Positions 7,450-15,358 of a DNA stretch of 64,000 nt are shown piece after piece. Source of the stretch: Nocardioides limicola (GTDB lineage: Bacteria; Actinomycetota; Actinomycetes; Propionibacteriales; Nocardioidaceae). The notes under the pieces are model-generated. The model was not told the origin of the DNA, searched no databases, and saw only the letters and a program-made list of their open reading frames with translations. Within the stretch, counting starts at the first letter, position 1; each line of letters starts with the position of its first letter. A program made the translations under genes and the position numbers. The DNA is taken from NCBI RefSeq assembly GCF_016827675.1, contig NZ_JAERJA010000012.1:1-64000 (forward strand), written 5' to 3'.

Positions 7450-8688
7450 GTGACGGGGATGGCGGACGAGGACGAGGCGGGCCACCGGGCTCGGTACCGC
7501 AAACACCAGCGGCGGGTGCTGCCGCTCGCCGCGGTGGCGTTCGCGGCCTCGTCGCCGGGACAGTCGTTCCTGATCGCGATCTTCGTCGACGACATGCTCG
7601 CCGACACGGGGCTGAGCCGGACCGCGTTCTCCGGGCTCTACGCCGCCGGCACCGTGGTCTCCGCGATCTGCATGCTGGCCCTGGGCCGGGTCATCGACCG
7701 ACGCGGGCTCCGGGTCGCCTGGGTCGCGGTGACGATGGGCCTGGCGGTCGCCTGCGGTCTGGCCAGCGTGGCCACCGGGGCGCTGCTGGTCTTCGTGGCG
7801 CTGGCGCTGCTGCGCACCTCCGGTCAGGGCTCGTTCCCGCTGTTGGGCACCCTGTTGGTGGCCCAGGCCTTCGACCGGCGCCGCGGCCAGGCGATGGCGG
7901 TCGCGCAGACGGGGATCACTGCCGCGTCGGTGCTGTTCCCGCCGGCGGTGGCGCTGCTGATCCTGGGGATCGGCTGGCGACAGAGCTATCAGGTGATCGG
8001 GCTGCTGCTGGTGGTGCTGGTGCTGCCGCTGTCCCTGCTGATCACTCGGACCCCGCCACCTCGCAGGGTGGTCGCCGACGGGACCGGAGGGGGTGTCGTC
8101 GCCGAGTTCCCGCCGGTCTCCCGTCGCCTGGGTCGGGCCACTGTGCCGACCCGTGGTGTCGCCACCATGCTGTTCGTGGTCGCCGCACCCCCGTTCGTGG
8201 CCACGGCGCTGACCTTCCACGCCGTGTCGATCCTGTCGTTCCGAGGGCTCGATCTGGTCCAGGCCGGCGTGGCGATCAGCGTCCTCGGGGTCGCCAGCGC
8301 ACTGGGCCTCGTCGGCGCCGGGATGGTGACCGACAGGCTGTCCAACAGGACCCTGCTGGTGGCGGTCAGTGCTGCCCTGGTGGCCGCACCACTCGCCCTG
8401 CTGATCCCCGCTGCGGCGGCGGCCTATGCCGCGTTCGGTTTCCTCGGGCTCGCGCTGGGGAGCCTCGGGGTGGTCAACGGGGTGGTGTGGGCGCGGACCT
8501 ATGGCGTGGCGCAGTTGGGCAGCATCCAGGGGACCGCGCAGTCGGCGATGATCACCGCGGCGGCGGCTGCTCCGCTGGTTCCGGCGATCTCGCACGGGCT
8601 CACCGGCGGCTATACCGCGGCGATCCTGGTGCTCGCCGTCGTCTCCTGCCTCGCCCTCGCGGTCGCGCTGCGCTGGCGGGCCGTCTGA
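7450..8688 (+). CDS. Major facilitator superfamily transporter
   Basis: The 412-residue protein has about twelve hydrophobic segments. The loop between helices 2 and 3 reads ALGRVIDRRGLR, the MFS motif A region, and a second copy of the fold begins near residue 225. The substrate is unknown; the fold resembles monocarboxylate or oxalate/formate-type carriers. The start is uncertain. GTG 7450 lies about seven bases after a GACACT -10-like hexamer and could be leaderless, while ATG 7459 would shorten it by three residues. It follows the CrtI-like gene and may share its transcript. Confidence 0.82.
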   Translation: MTGMADEDEAGHRARYRKHQRRVLPLAAVAFAASSPGQSFLIAIFVDDMLADTGLSRTAFSGLYAAGTVVSAICMLALGRVIDRRGLRVAWVAVTMGLAVACGLASVATGALLVFVALALLRTSGQGSFPLLGTLLVAQAFDRRRGQAMAVAQTGITAASVLFPPAVALLILGIGWRQSYQVIGLLLVVLVLPLSLLITRTPPPRRVVADGTGGGVVAEFPPVSRRLGRATVPTRGVATMLFVVAAPPFVATALTFHAVSILSFRGLDLVQAGVAISVLGVASALGLVGAGMVTDRLSNRTLLVAVSAALVAAPLALLIPAAAAAYAAFGFLGLALGSLGVVNGVVWARTYGVAQLGSIQGTAQSAMITAAAAAPLVPAISHGLTGGYTAAILVLAVVSCLALAVALRWRAV

Positions 8689-8700
8689 CCGACGCCGCCG

Positions 8701-10197
8701 TCAGTGCTGGCCGAGCTGCCCGGTGAGTCGCTCGTGCATGATCGTGCTGGCCTCGTTGAGGCCGATGATCTCCACGGTCTTGCCCTTGCGGTCGTACTTG
8801 GTGCAGATCGCGTCCATCGACGCCACCGTTGAGGCGTCCCAGACGTGGGAGTGGGTCATGTCGATGACCACCCGGTCGGGGTCGTCGGCGTACTGGAACT
8901 GGAAGTACAGGTCGTTGGAGGAGGCGAAGAACAGTTCTCCGGAGACCGTGTACCACGCCTCCTCGACCCCCTCGACGGTGACGATCTTGCGGTGCACCTC
9001 GGCCAGGTGCGCGACTCGGCGCGCGAAGAGCACCATCGCCACCACGACGCCACCGATCACTCCGTAGGCCAGGTTGTGGCTCCACACCGTGATCACCACG
9101 GTGGTCACCATCACCGTGGTCTCGCTCTTGGGCATCTTCGGCAGTGTCCGCAGCGAGTGCCAGTCGAAGGTGCCGAAGGCGACGATGAACATCACCGCGA
9201 CCAGGGCGGCCATCGGGATCATCGCCACGATGTCGCCGACGCCGACGACCAGGATGAGCAGGAAGATCCCGGCGCAGAAGGTGGAGATCCGGGTGCGGGC
9301 ACCGGAGGCCTTCACGTTGATCATCGTCTGACCGATCATCGCGCAGCCGCCCATGCCTCCGAAGAAGCCGGTGATGATGTTGGCCACGCCCTGACCCCAG
9401 GACTCGCGGCTCTTGTCCGAGTGGGTGTCGGTGATGTCATCGACGAGCTTCGCGGTCAGCAGCGATTCGAGCAGTCCGACCAGCGCCATCGCGATCGCGT
9501 ACGGGGCGATGATCTGGAAGGTCTCCAGGGTGAACGGCACGTTCGGGATCAGCAGCTGCGGCAGGCTGTCGGGCAGTTCGCCCTCGTCGCCGACGTTCGG
9601 CAGTGCCCAGCCGGCCACCAGCGTGATCACGGTGAGGATCACGATCGCCACCAGCGGGGCCGGCACCGCGCCGGTGAGCTTGGGCAGCGCGACCATGATC
9701 AGCAGCCCCAGGGCCACCATCGGATAGACCAGCCAGGGAACCTCGATCAGGTGGGGGATCTGGGCCAGGAAGATCAGGATCGCCAGTGCATTGACGAAGC
9801 CGACCATCACCGAGCGAGGGATGAACCGCATCAACCGGGCCACTCCGACCAGACCCAGGATCACCTGGAAGACGCCGGCCAGGATCACGGTGGCGATGAA
9901 GTACTCGACGCCGTACTCCCGCGCCACCGGGGCGATCACCAGCGCGATGGCGCCGGTGGCCGCGGAGATCATCGCCGGGCGGCCGCCCAGGAAGGCGATC
10001 GAGACGGCCATCGTGAACGAGGCGAAGAGCCCCAGGCGCGGGTCCACGCCGGCGATGATCGAGAACGCGATCGCCTCCGGGATCAGCGCCAACGCCACCA
10101 CCAGGCCGGCCATCACCTCTCGGCGCAGCAGGCGCGGTGAGCGCAGGCAGGCGATCACACTGTTCTCAGAACGGCTGTTCTGGGCAGCATCAGGCAC
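8701..10197 (-). CDS. SulP-family anion permease with C-terminal STAS domain
   Basis: The 498-residue protein has 10-12 membrane helices. The family signature near the N-terminus, LVVALALIPEAIAFSIIAGVDP, is clear, as is the central GMGGCAMIGQTMINV motif. Residues from about 375 form a cytoplasmic STAS domain (TVEGVEEAWYTVSGELFFAS). SulP proteins move sulfate, bicarbonate or related anions. A longer frame extends 60 codons upstream, but GTG 10197 has GGAG at good spacing and gives the normal family length. A near-perfect palindrome lies in the upstream promoter region. Confidence 0.85.
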   Translation of the reverse strand: MPDAAQNSRSENSVIACLRSPRLLRREVMAGLVVALALIPEAIAFSIIAGVDPRLGLFASFTMAVSIAFLGGRPAMISAATGAIALVIAPVAREYGVEYFIATVILAGVFQVILGLVGVARLMRFIPRSVMVGFVNALAILIFLAQIPHLIEVPWLVYPMVALGLLIMVALPKLTGAVPAPLVAIVILTVITLVAGWALPNVGDEGELPDSLPQLLIPNVPFTLETFQIIAPYAIAMALVGLLESLLTAKLVDDITDTHSDKSRESWGQGVANIITGFFGGMGGCAMIGQTMINVKASGARTRISTFCAGIFLLILVVGVGDIVAMIPMAALVAVMFIVAFGTFDWHSLRTLPKMPKSETTVMVTTVVITVWSHNLAYGVIGGVVVAMVLFARRVAHLAEVHRKIVTVEGVEEAWYTVSGELFFASSNDLYFQFQYADDPDRVVIDMTHSHVWDASTVASMDAICTKYDRKGKTVEIIGLNEASTIMHERLTGQLGQH

Positions 10198-10321
10198 GGG
10201 GATCTCCGTCCGGGGGAGCGGGGCACGGGCAGGAACCGCCACATCCGCGTCGCTGCGGTACGGCTGGTCGAAGCTGGGGGATAGCCCGGCGTCATTGCCG
10301 ACGCTGTCGGGGCCGCGGCGA

Positions 10322-10342
10322 ACTCTACCCCCACGTGAGGGT
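10322..10342 (-). promoter_or_regulatory. Candidate promoter with 16-bp palindrome upstream of the SulP gene
   Basis: Bases 10327-10342 read ACCCCCACGTGAGGGT, a palindrome with one mismatched base pair. On the minus strand it abuts TAGAGT (10327-10322), a good actinobacterial -10 hexamer, about 125 bp before the SulP start. A regulator bound here would block or reshape the promoter. The rest of the 289-base gap between this and the next rightward gene shows no other feature that I can support. Confidence 0.45.
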
Positions 10343-10486
10343 TGCGGTCGCATCGTCGTCGTCGTGATCTGTCGCACGCTGAACTCAGGCGTGCGTCGAG
10401 ACCGGGCCCAGGGAATCTGCCGTGACGGTAGGGTGCGCCAGGACTCTGGCGCTCACCAGGAGCCAGACGATGCGAGGAGATGATTG

Positions 10487-10849
10487 ATGTCCGATCCCAC
10501 CACGACCACGCAGCTGCCCCAGCGCGCCGACGAGCTCGTCGCGCAGGTCGCCCAGACCGTGAACGACTGCGCCTGCGTCGAGCAGGGCGGCCAGGTGCTG
10601 GTGCTCCGCAGCTTCGATCAGGGCAGTCGTGGCCGGGCAAGGCAACTGCGCGCCGACCTGTCGGCGTACGACGCCATCACTCTGGTGGAGACACCGGCGG
10701 CCACGCTGGACCTCGAGGGTGAGGCGCTGGCGGCCCGACACTTCTGCGTCTGGGTCGATGTCACGGGCACTGCCGCGATCACCGCTCCCCGGCTCCCGGA
10801 TGACTCCCCGGTGCTGACCCTGGTGCCCGCCCCGCGCGCCGGCGGCTGA
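10487..10849 (+). CDS. Conserved-looking hypothetical protein, 120 residues
   Basis: The protein is soluble, acidic and of mixed alpha/beta character, with no motif I recognise. It has a short beta-rich middle, GGQVLVLRSF, and an ITAPRLPDDSPVLTLVPAP end. The ATG at 10487 follows GAGGAG at 8-10 bases; a TTG one codon earlier is a weaker alternative. It ends six bases before the spermidine-synthase-like gene and is presumably co-transcribed with it. Confidence 0.6.
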   Translation: MSDPTTTTQLPQRADELVAQVAQTVNDCACVEQGGQVLVLRSFDQGSRGRARQLRADLSAYDAITLVETPAATLDLEGEALAARHFCVWVDVTGTAAITAPRLPDDSPVLTLVPAPRAGG

Positions 10850-10855
10850 GGACGC

Positions 10856-11545
10856 ATGCGCTTCGAGGAACTGGACTGGCAGGCCACTCCGCGGGGCGAG
10901 ATCAGCCTGCGGCGTCGCCACGACCCGGCGGTTGACGAGATCGTCTATGAGGTCAAGCTCGGCGACGAGTTCTTGATGTCGAGTCTGTTCACGGAGGCGG
11001 AGCGACAACTGGCCCACCTGGGACTGGCCGCGTTGCCGCCGGGTCAGGTGAGCGTGCTGGTCGGCGGTCTCGGCCTCGGCTATACGGCGCTGGCGGCGCT
11101 GGGCGATCCCCGGGTCGCCGAACTGGTGGTGATCGAGGCCGTCGAGCCGGTGCTGGACTGGCATCGGCGCGGGCTGCTGCCGCACACCGCCGCGCTGGTC
11201 ACCGATCCGCGCTGCGAACTGGTGCTGGACGACTTCTTCCGGCTGGCCCGGAACGCTCCCGAGCGGCAGTACGACGCGATCCTGCTCGATGTCGACCACA
11301 CGCCCGGGCACCTGCTGCACCCCAGCCACGCCGATCTCTACACGGTGCCCGGCCTCACCTCACTGGCCCGGCACCTGACGGACGGCGGCATCTTCGCGCT
11401 CTGGTCCGATGACCCACCGGAGCCGGCGTTCGAGGCGACGCTGGCCGCGGTGTTCGACGACACCGAGTCGCACTTGGTCGGCTTCGACAACCCGCTCACC
11501 GGCGGCACCTCCAGCAACACGGTCTATCTGGGCCGACGCCGCTGA
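10856..11545 (+). CDS. Spermidine-synthase-like SAM-fold protein
   Basis: This 229-residue protein carries the glycine-rich SAM/dcSAM site VLVGGLGLGYTALAAL near residue 65, then VIEAVEPVLDWH and the motif-III-like YDAILLDVDHTPGHLL. These are the core elements of the spermidine synthase / methyltransferase fold. It lacks the separate N-terminal beta domain of full spermidine synthases, so a polyamine role is doubtful and a methyltransferase role is possible. Probably cytosolic. Confidence 0.75.
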   Translation: MRFEELDWQATPRGEISLRRRHDPAVDEIVYEVKLGDEFLMSSLFTEAERQLAHLGLAALPPGQVSVLVGGLGLGYTALAALGDPRVAELVVIEAVEPVLDWHRRGLLPHTAALVTDPRCELVLDDFFRLARNAPERQYDAILLDVDHTPGHLLHPSHADLYTVPGLTSLARHLTDGGIFALWSDDPPEPAFEATLAAVFDDTESHLVGFDNPLTGGTSSNTVYLGRRR

Positions 11546-11570
11546 TCAACGGCCACTGATCAACGGCCAC
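11543..11570 (+). repeat. Exact 14-bp tandem duplication across a gene end
   Basis: TGATCAACGGCCAC occurs twice in direct succession (11543-11556, 11557-11570). The first copy contains the stop codon of the rightward gene, and the copies extend into the 3' end of the convergent prfC gene. A slippage duplication is likely. Confidence 0.85.
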
Positions 11571-13122
11571 TGGCCGGCAGGGCCTCCAGGAGCAGGTCCG
11601 GGTGCTGCCGGGCGACCGCATCGGCGCGCCAACGGTCGGAGAAGAGTGCCAGGTGGGCGCCGTCGGACCGCTGCAGGACCTCCACCTCACGCAGCCCGGC
11701 CAGCGCCGGTGCGTCCTCAGCGGTGGTCCGCCGGGCCACCGAGTAGTTGAGGCGCTCCAGCCGGATGGGTGAACGGAACTCCGACTCCATCCGTGAGGTC
11801 ACCACCTCGAACTGCATCGGACCCACGGCAGCCAGCACCGGCGACTGGTCGCTCCGGAACTCCGACCTGAGCACCTGCACCACGCCCTCCTGGTCCAGCT
11901 GCTCGATGCCGCGCCGGAACTGCTTGTAGCGCCCCGAGTCCACCGCCCGAGCGGCGGCAAAGTGCTCGGGGACGAAGCTGGCGATCCCCGGATACTCCAC
12001 CGGTGTCCCGGCGAAGATGGTGTCCCCGACCCGCAACGCGTTCGCATTCACCAGGCCGATGATGTCTCCGGGGTGGGCGACCTCGACCGAGGTGCGGTCC
12101 CGGCCGAAGACCGCCTGGGCGTACTTGGTGGCGAACGGCCGTCCCGTGGCCGCATGGGTGACCACCATGCCGCGCTCGAAGACCCCGGAGCAGACCCGGG
12201 CGTAGGCGAGCCGGTCCCGGTGTGCGGCGTCCATGCCGGCCTGCACCTTGAAGACGAAGGCGCTGAAGTCCTCATCGACCGCCCGGGCGGTGCCGTCCAC
12301 CGCCGCCGTGGTGCTCGGCGCCGGCGCGAGTTCGAGCAGTACGTCGAGCAGTTGCGCGACGCCGAAGTTCAACAGCGCCGAGGTGAACAGCACCGGAGTG
12401 GTGGCACCGGCCAGGAACGTCTCCTGGTCGTGATCGGCGCCGTCGGCGCTCAGCAGTTCGCTCGACTCGTTCGCCTCCGCCCAGTCGGGCCCGGCGGCCT
12501 CGGCAGCGGCTGCGGGGGAGAGGTGCTCCTCGGGAGCCCGGGTGGCGCCACCGGCAGTGCGGGTGTACCGGATGAAATCGCCGCTGCGCCGGTCCAGCAC
12601 CCCCTTGAAGTCCCCGGAGATCCCGACCGGCCAGGTCAGGGGGGTCGGCTTCAGGCCGATCTCCTTCTCGATCTGGTCCATCAGTTCCAAGGCGTCGAGC
12701 CCGGGTCGGTCCCACTTGTTGATCACGGTCACCACCGGGATGCCGCGGTGCGCGCAGACCTGGAAGAGCTTCAGCGTCTGCGGCTCCAACCCCTTGGCGG
12801 CATCGACCAGCATCACCGCGGAGTCGACGGCCGAGAGCACCCGGTAGGTGTCCTCGGAGAAGTCGGAGTGGCCGGGTGTGTCGACCAGGTTCACCACGTG
12901 CTCGCGGTAGCCGAACTGCAGCGCCGCGGAACTGATCGAGATGCCGCGGGCGCGCTCGATCTCCATCCAGTCCGACACGGTGCCGCGGCGGCCGGCCTTG
13001 CCGTGCACCGCCCCGGCCTCGGCGATCACCTGGGCATGCAGCGCCAACGCTTCGGTGAGGGTGGATTTCCCGGCGTCGGGGTGGCTGATCACGGCGAAGG
13101 TGCGGCGCGGTAGGGCTGACAT
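11560..13122 (-). CDS. prfC: Peptide chain release factor 3
   Basis: The 520-residue GTPase recycles RF1/RF2 from the ribosome after termination. All GTPase motifs are present: G1 SHPDAGKST near residue 12, G2 RGISISS, G3 DTPGHSDF and G4 INKWDRPG. An elongation-factor-like domain II and the RF3 C-terminal domain follow (FRRGIEQLDQEGVVQV). The length fits RF3. An in-frame extension upstream lacks similarity, so ATG 13122 (MSALPRRTFAVISHP) is chosen. It appears to be a single-gene unit. Confidence 0.93.
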   Translation of the reverse strand: MSALPRRTFAVISHPDAGKSTLTEALALHAQVIAEAGAVHGKAGRRGTVSDWMEIERARGISISSAALQFGYREHVVNLVDTPGHSDFSEDTYRVLSAVDSAVMLVDAAKGLEPQTLKLFQVCAHRGIPVVTVINKWDRPGLDALELMDQIEKEIGLKPTPLTWPVGISGDFKGVLDRRSGDFIRYTRTAGGATRAPEEHLSPAAAAEAAGPDWAEANESSELLSADGADHDQETFLAGATTPVLFTSALLNFGVAQLLDVLLELAPAPSTTAAVDGTARAVDEDFSAFVFKVQAGMDAAHRDRLAYARVCSGVFERGMVVTHAATGRPFATKYAQAVFGRDRTSVEVAHPGDIIGLVNANALRVGDTIFAGTPVEYPGIASFVPEHFAAARAVDSGRYKQFRRGIEQLDQEGVVQVLRSEFRSDQSPVLAAVGPMQFEVVTSRMESEFRSPIRLERLNYSVARRTTAEDAPALAGLREVEVLQRSDGAHLALFSDRWRADAVARQHPDLLLEALPASGR

Positions 13123-13192
13123 CGCCACCGACTCTACCGCCGCGTAAGAGTCCGCGTGGACACGGCGGTCGGCGCTGGGCCGGACCCGGCGG

Positions 13193-13606
13193 TCAGCCCT
13201 GACTGCCGGCCCCGCCACGCTGGCGGGTCAACTCCCGGGCCAGATCCTCGGCGAAACCCTCGGCGATCGCCAACTGGCTGCGCACCGCCGCCACCCGGGC
13301 CTGGGCCGCCTCCTGGAATCCCTGCAACCGGGCCACCAGCGCGTCCCGGACATCCTCGTCCTCGGCGGCCTCCAGGGCGTCACGCACCTCGAGCAGGTCC
13401 CGGGTCTCCTCCAGGGTGAAGTCCAGCGGCTTCATCCGCTTCACCAACTGCAACCGGGCCACATCGGCTTCGGTGTAGAGCCGGAAGCCGCCGGTGCTGC
13501 GGGCGTCCGGCACCACCAGACCCATCTCCTCGTAGTACCGAATGGTGCGCAGGCTCAACCCGGTCCGCTCGGCGACCTCGCCGATCTGGATGTGCTGCGC
13601 TCCCAC
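13193..13606 (-). CDS. MerR-family transcriptional regulator
   Basis: The 137-residue protein opens with the MerR helix-turn-helix and wing: IQIGEVAERTGLSLRTIRYYEE followed by GFRLYTEADVARL. A long coiled-coil dimerisation helix with a DVRDALVARLQ region comes next. There are no cysteines in the C-terminal effector part, so it is not a CueR/ZntR-type metal sensor. It begins at a GTG and faces the DASS transporter gene over 141 bp. Regulation of that transporter is plausible, although a two-component system for the same transporter lies downstream. Confidence 0.82.
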   Translation of the reverse strand: MGAQHIQIGEVAERTGLSLRTIRYYEEMGLVVPDARSTGGFRLYTEADVARLQLVKRMKPLDFTLEETRDLLEVRDALEAAEDEDVRDALVARLQGFQEAAQARVAAVRSQLAIAEGFAEDLARELTRQRGGAGSQG

Positions 13607-13747
13607 GTCGTCCCCACTCGTTCGGTGATCGCCGGAGTCTAGCCGTCGGCCACGGCCAGCCCATGAACGTTATGTACGCAAGCGCGACAGGCGAGTGTGA
13701 CGTAGGCAACATCGGGGATCACCAGGTTTCGTCGTGAGGAGACACCA

Positions 13748-15328
13748 ATGACCACCACCACCGAGGCTGCCGCTCAGCCGGACGCCGAGTACGACGCCCG
13801 CCGCTCCGCCGGGCCCCGCCCGGGCGCGGACGAATCCCAACTCTCGCCACGCCGGGTGCGGATCGGCCGGATCCTCGGGCCGGTGCTCGCGCTCGGTACC
13901 TACCTGCTTCTCGGAATGGACACCTCACTCGCACCGGACGCCCGAGCCGCCGCCGCGGTGGTCGTGCTGATGGCGGTCTGGTGGATGACCGAGGCGCTGC
14001 CGCTGGCAGCCACCGCGCTGATCCCGATCGTCGCCTTCCCGCTGCTCGGGGTGCTGCCCACGGCGGAGGCGACCGCCCCGTACGCCTCCCCGACGGTCTT
14101 CTTGTTCATGGGCGGCTTCATGATCGCCATCGCCATGGAGAAATGCAATCTGCACAAGCGGATCGCGCTGCGGGCACTCAGCCTCTTCGGCACCAAACCA
14201 CGGCAGGTGGTGCTGGGCGTGATGGTGGTGACCGCCTTCTTGAGCATGTGGGTCTCCAACACCGCGACCACGCTGATGATGCTGCCGATCGGCATCTCGG
14301 TGCTGGCGCTCGTGACCACCGGCAACGACAGCGACGCCAAGGACGTCCGCAACTTCTCCGTCTGCCTGATGCTGGCGATCGCCTACGCGGCCACCATCGG
14401 TGGCCTGTCCACCCTGATCGGCTCGCCGCCGAACCTGATCATGGCCGGCTTCGCCGAGCAGACGTACGGGATCACCATCACCTTCGCCGACTGGATGAAG
14501 ATCGGCGTCCCGCTCTCGGTGGTGTTCCTGATCCTCGCCTGGGTGCTGCTGACCCGGGTCATCTACCCGACCAAGCTCGGTCGGATCGCCGGCGGCAAGC
14601 AGGTCATCCACGACGAGCTCGCCGCCCTCGGGCCGATGTCGCGTGCCGAGTGGAACGTCCTGTGCGTCTTCGCCTCCGCCGCACTGCTGTGGGTCTTCCG
14701 CGACCAGCTGACCGAGTCCGCGACCATCACGTCCGCGCTGCCGTTCCTGACCGACCTGACCGACGCGTCGATCGCCATCGGCGCCGCAGTGCTGCTGTTC
14801 CTGCTGCCCGCGCAGCGCGACGCCGGGGGCCGGCGGCAGGCCACCTTGGACTGGCGCACCGTGCAGGCCGGCCTGCCCTGGGGGGTGCTGCTCCTCTTCG
14901 GCGGCGGCCTGAGCGTCGCCGCGGCCGTGCAGAAGACCGAACTCAGCGAGTACCTCGGCTCCAAGGTCGGCGGACTCGGCCTGCTGCCGACAGTGCTGCT
15001 GATCGCCGCGGTCTGCCTGATCGTGCTGCTGTTGACGGAGCTGACCAGCAACACGGCCACCGCAGCGACCTTCCTGCCGGTGCTCGGCGGGGTGGCGATC
15101 GGGCTGGGCATCGACCCGATGCTGCTGCTGGTCCCGGCCGCCATGGCCGCCACCTGCAGCTTCATGCTGCCGGTCGGCACCCCACCCAACGCGATCGTGT
15201 TCGGGTCCGGCAGGGTCACCATGGGCGACATGGTGAGGGCCGGGATCTGGCTCAACCTGATCGGCGTGGTGCTGATCACCGTGGCCACGGTCGGTCTGGG
15301 CGCCTGGGCACTGGGCATCAGCTTCTGA
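13748..15328 (+). CDS. DASS-family (SLC13) dicarboxylate/anion:sodium symporter
   Basis: The 526-residue membrane protein has the two SNT signatures that bind sodium and carboxylate: WVSNTATTLMMLPIG near residue 170 and ELTSNTATAATFLP near residue 428. It also contains GTPPNAIVF close to the end, the DASS family sequence. Substrates of the family are succinate, malate, fumarate or citrate. The adjacent CitA/CitB-type two-component genes support dicarboxylate or citrate uptake. The start ATG follows GTGAGGAGACACC, a good ribosome binding site. Confidence 0.88.
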   Translation: MTTTTEAAAQPDAEYDARRSAGPRPGADESQLSPRRVRIGRILGPVLALGTYLLLGMDTSLAPDARAAAAVVVLMAVWWMTEALPLAATALIPIVAFPLLGVLPTAEATAPYASPTVFLFMGGFMIAIAMEKCNLHKRIALRALSLFGTKPRQVVLGVMVVTAFLSMWVSNTATTLMMLPIGISVLALVTTGNDSDAKDVRNFSVCLMLAIAYAATIGGLSTLIGSPPNLIMAGFAEQTYGITITFADWMKIGVPLSVVFLILAWVLLTRVIYPTKLGRIAGGKQVIHDELAALGPMSRAEWNVLCVFASAALLWVFRDQLTESATITSALPFLTDLTDASIAIGAAVLLFLLPAQRDAGGRRQATLDWRTVQAGLPWGVLLLFGGGLSVAAAVQKTELSEYLGSKVGGLGLLPTVLLIAAVCLIVLLLTELTSNTATAATFLPVLGGVAIGLGIDPMLLLVPAAMAATCSFMLPVGTPPNAIVFGSGRVTMGDMVRAGIWLNLIGVVLITVATVGLGAWALGISF

Positions 15329-15358
15329 TCGATCGCGCCGCAGACGGCGAGGGTCGCG

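Noticed and set aside
10161..10182. Short inverted repeats GTTCTCAGAAC and CAGAACGGCTGTTCTG as LexA-like operators
   Set aside because: They lie inside the SulP coding region and lack the GAACnnnnGTTC-type SOS box in its usual orientation, so they are more likely codon coincidence.
10856..11545. A genuine spermidine synthase
   Set aside because: The N-terminal beta domain of spermidine synthases is missing and no polyamine genes are nearby.
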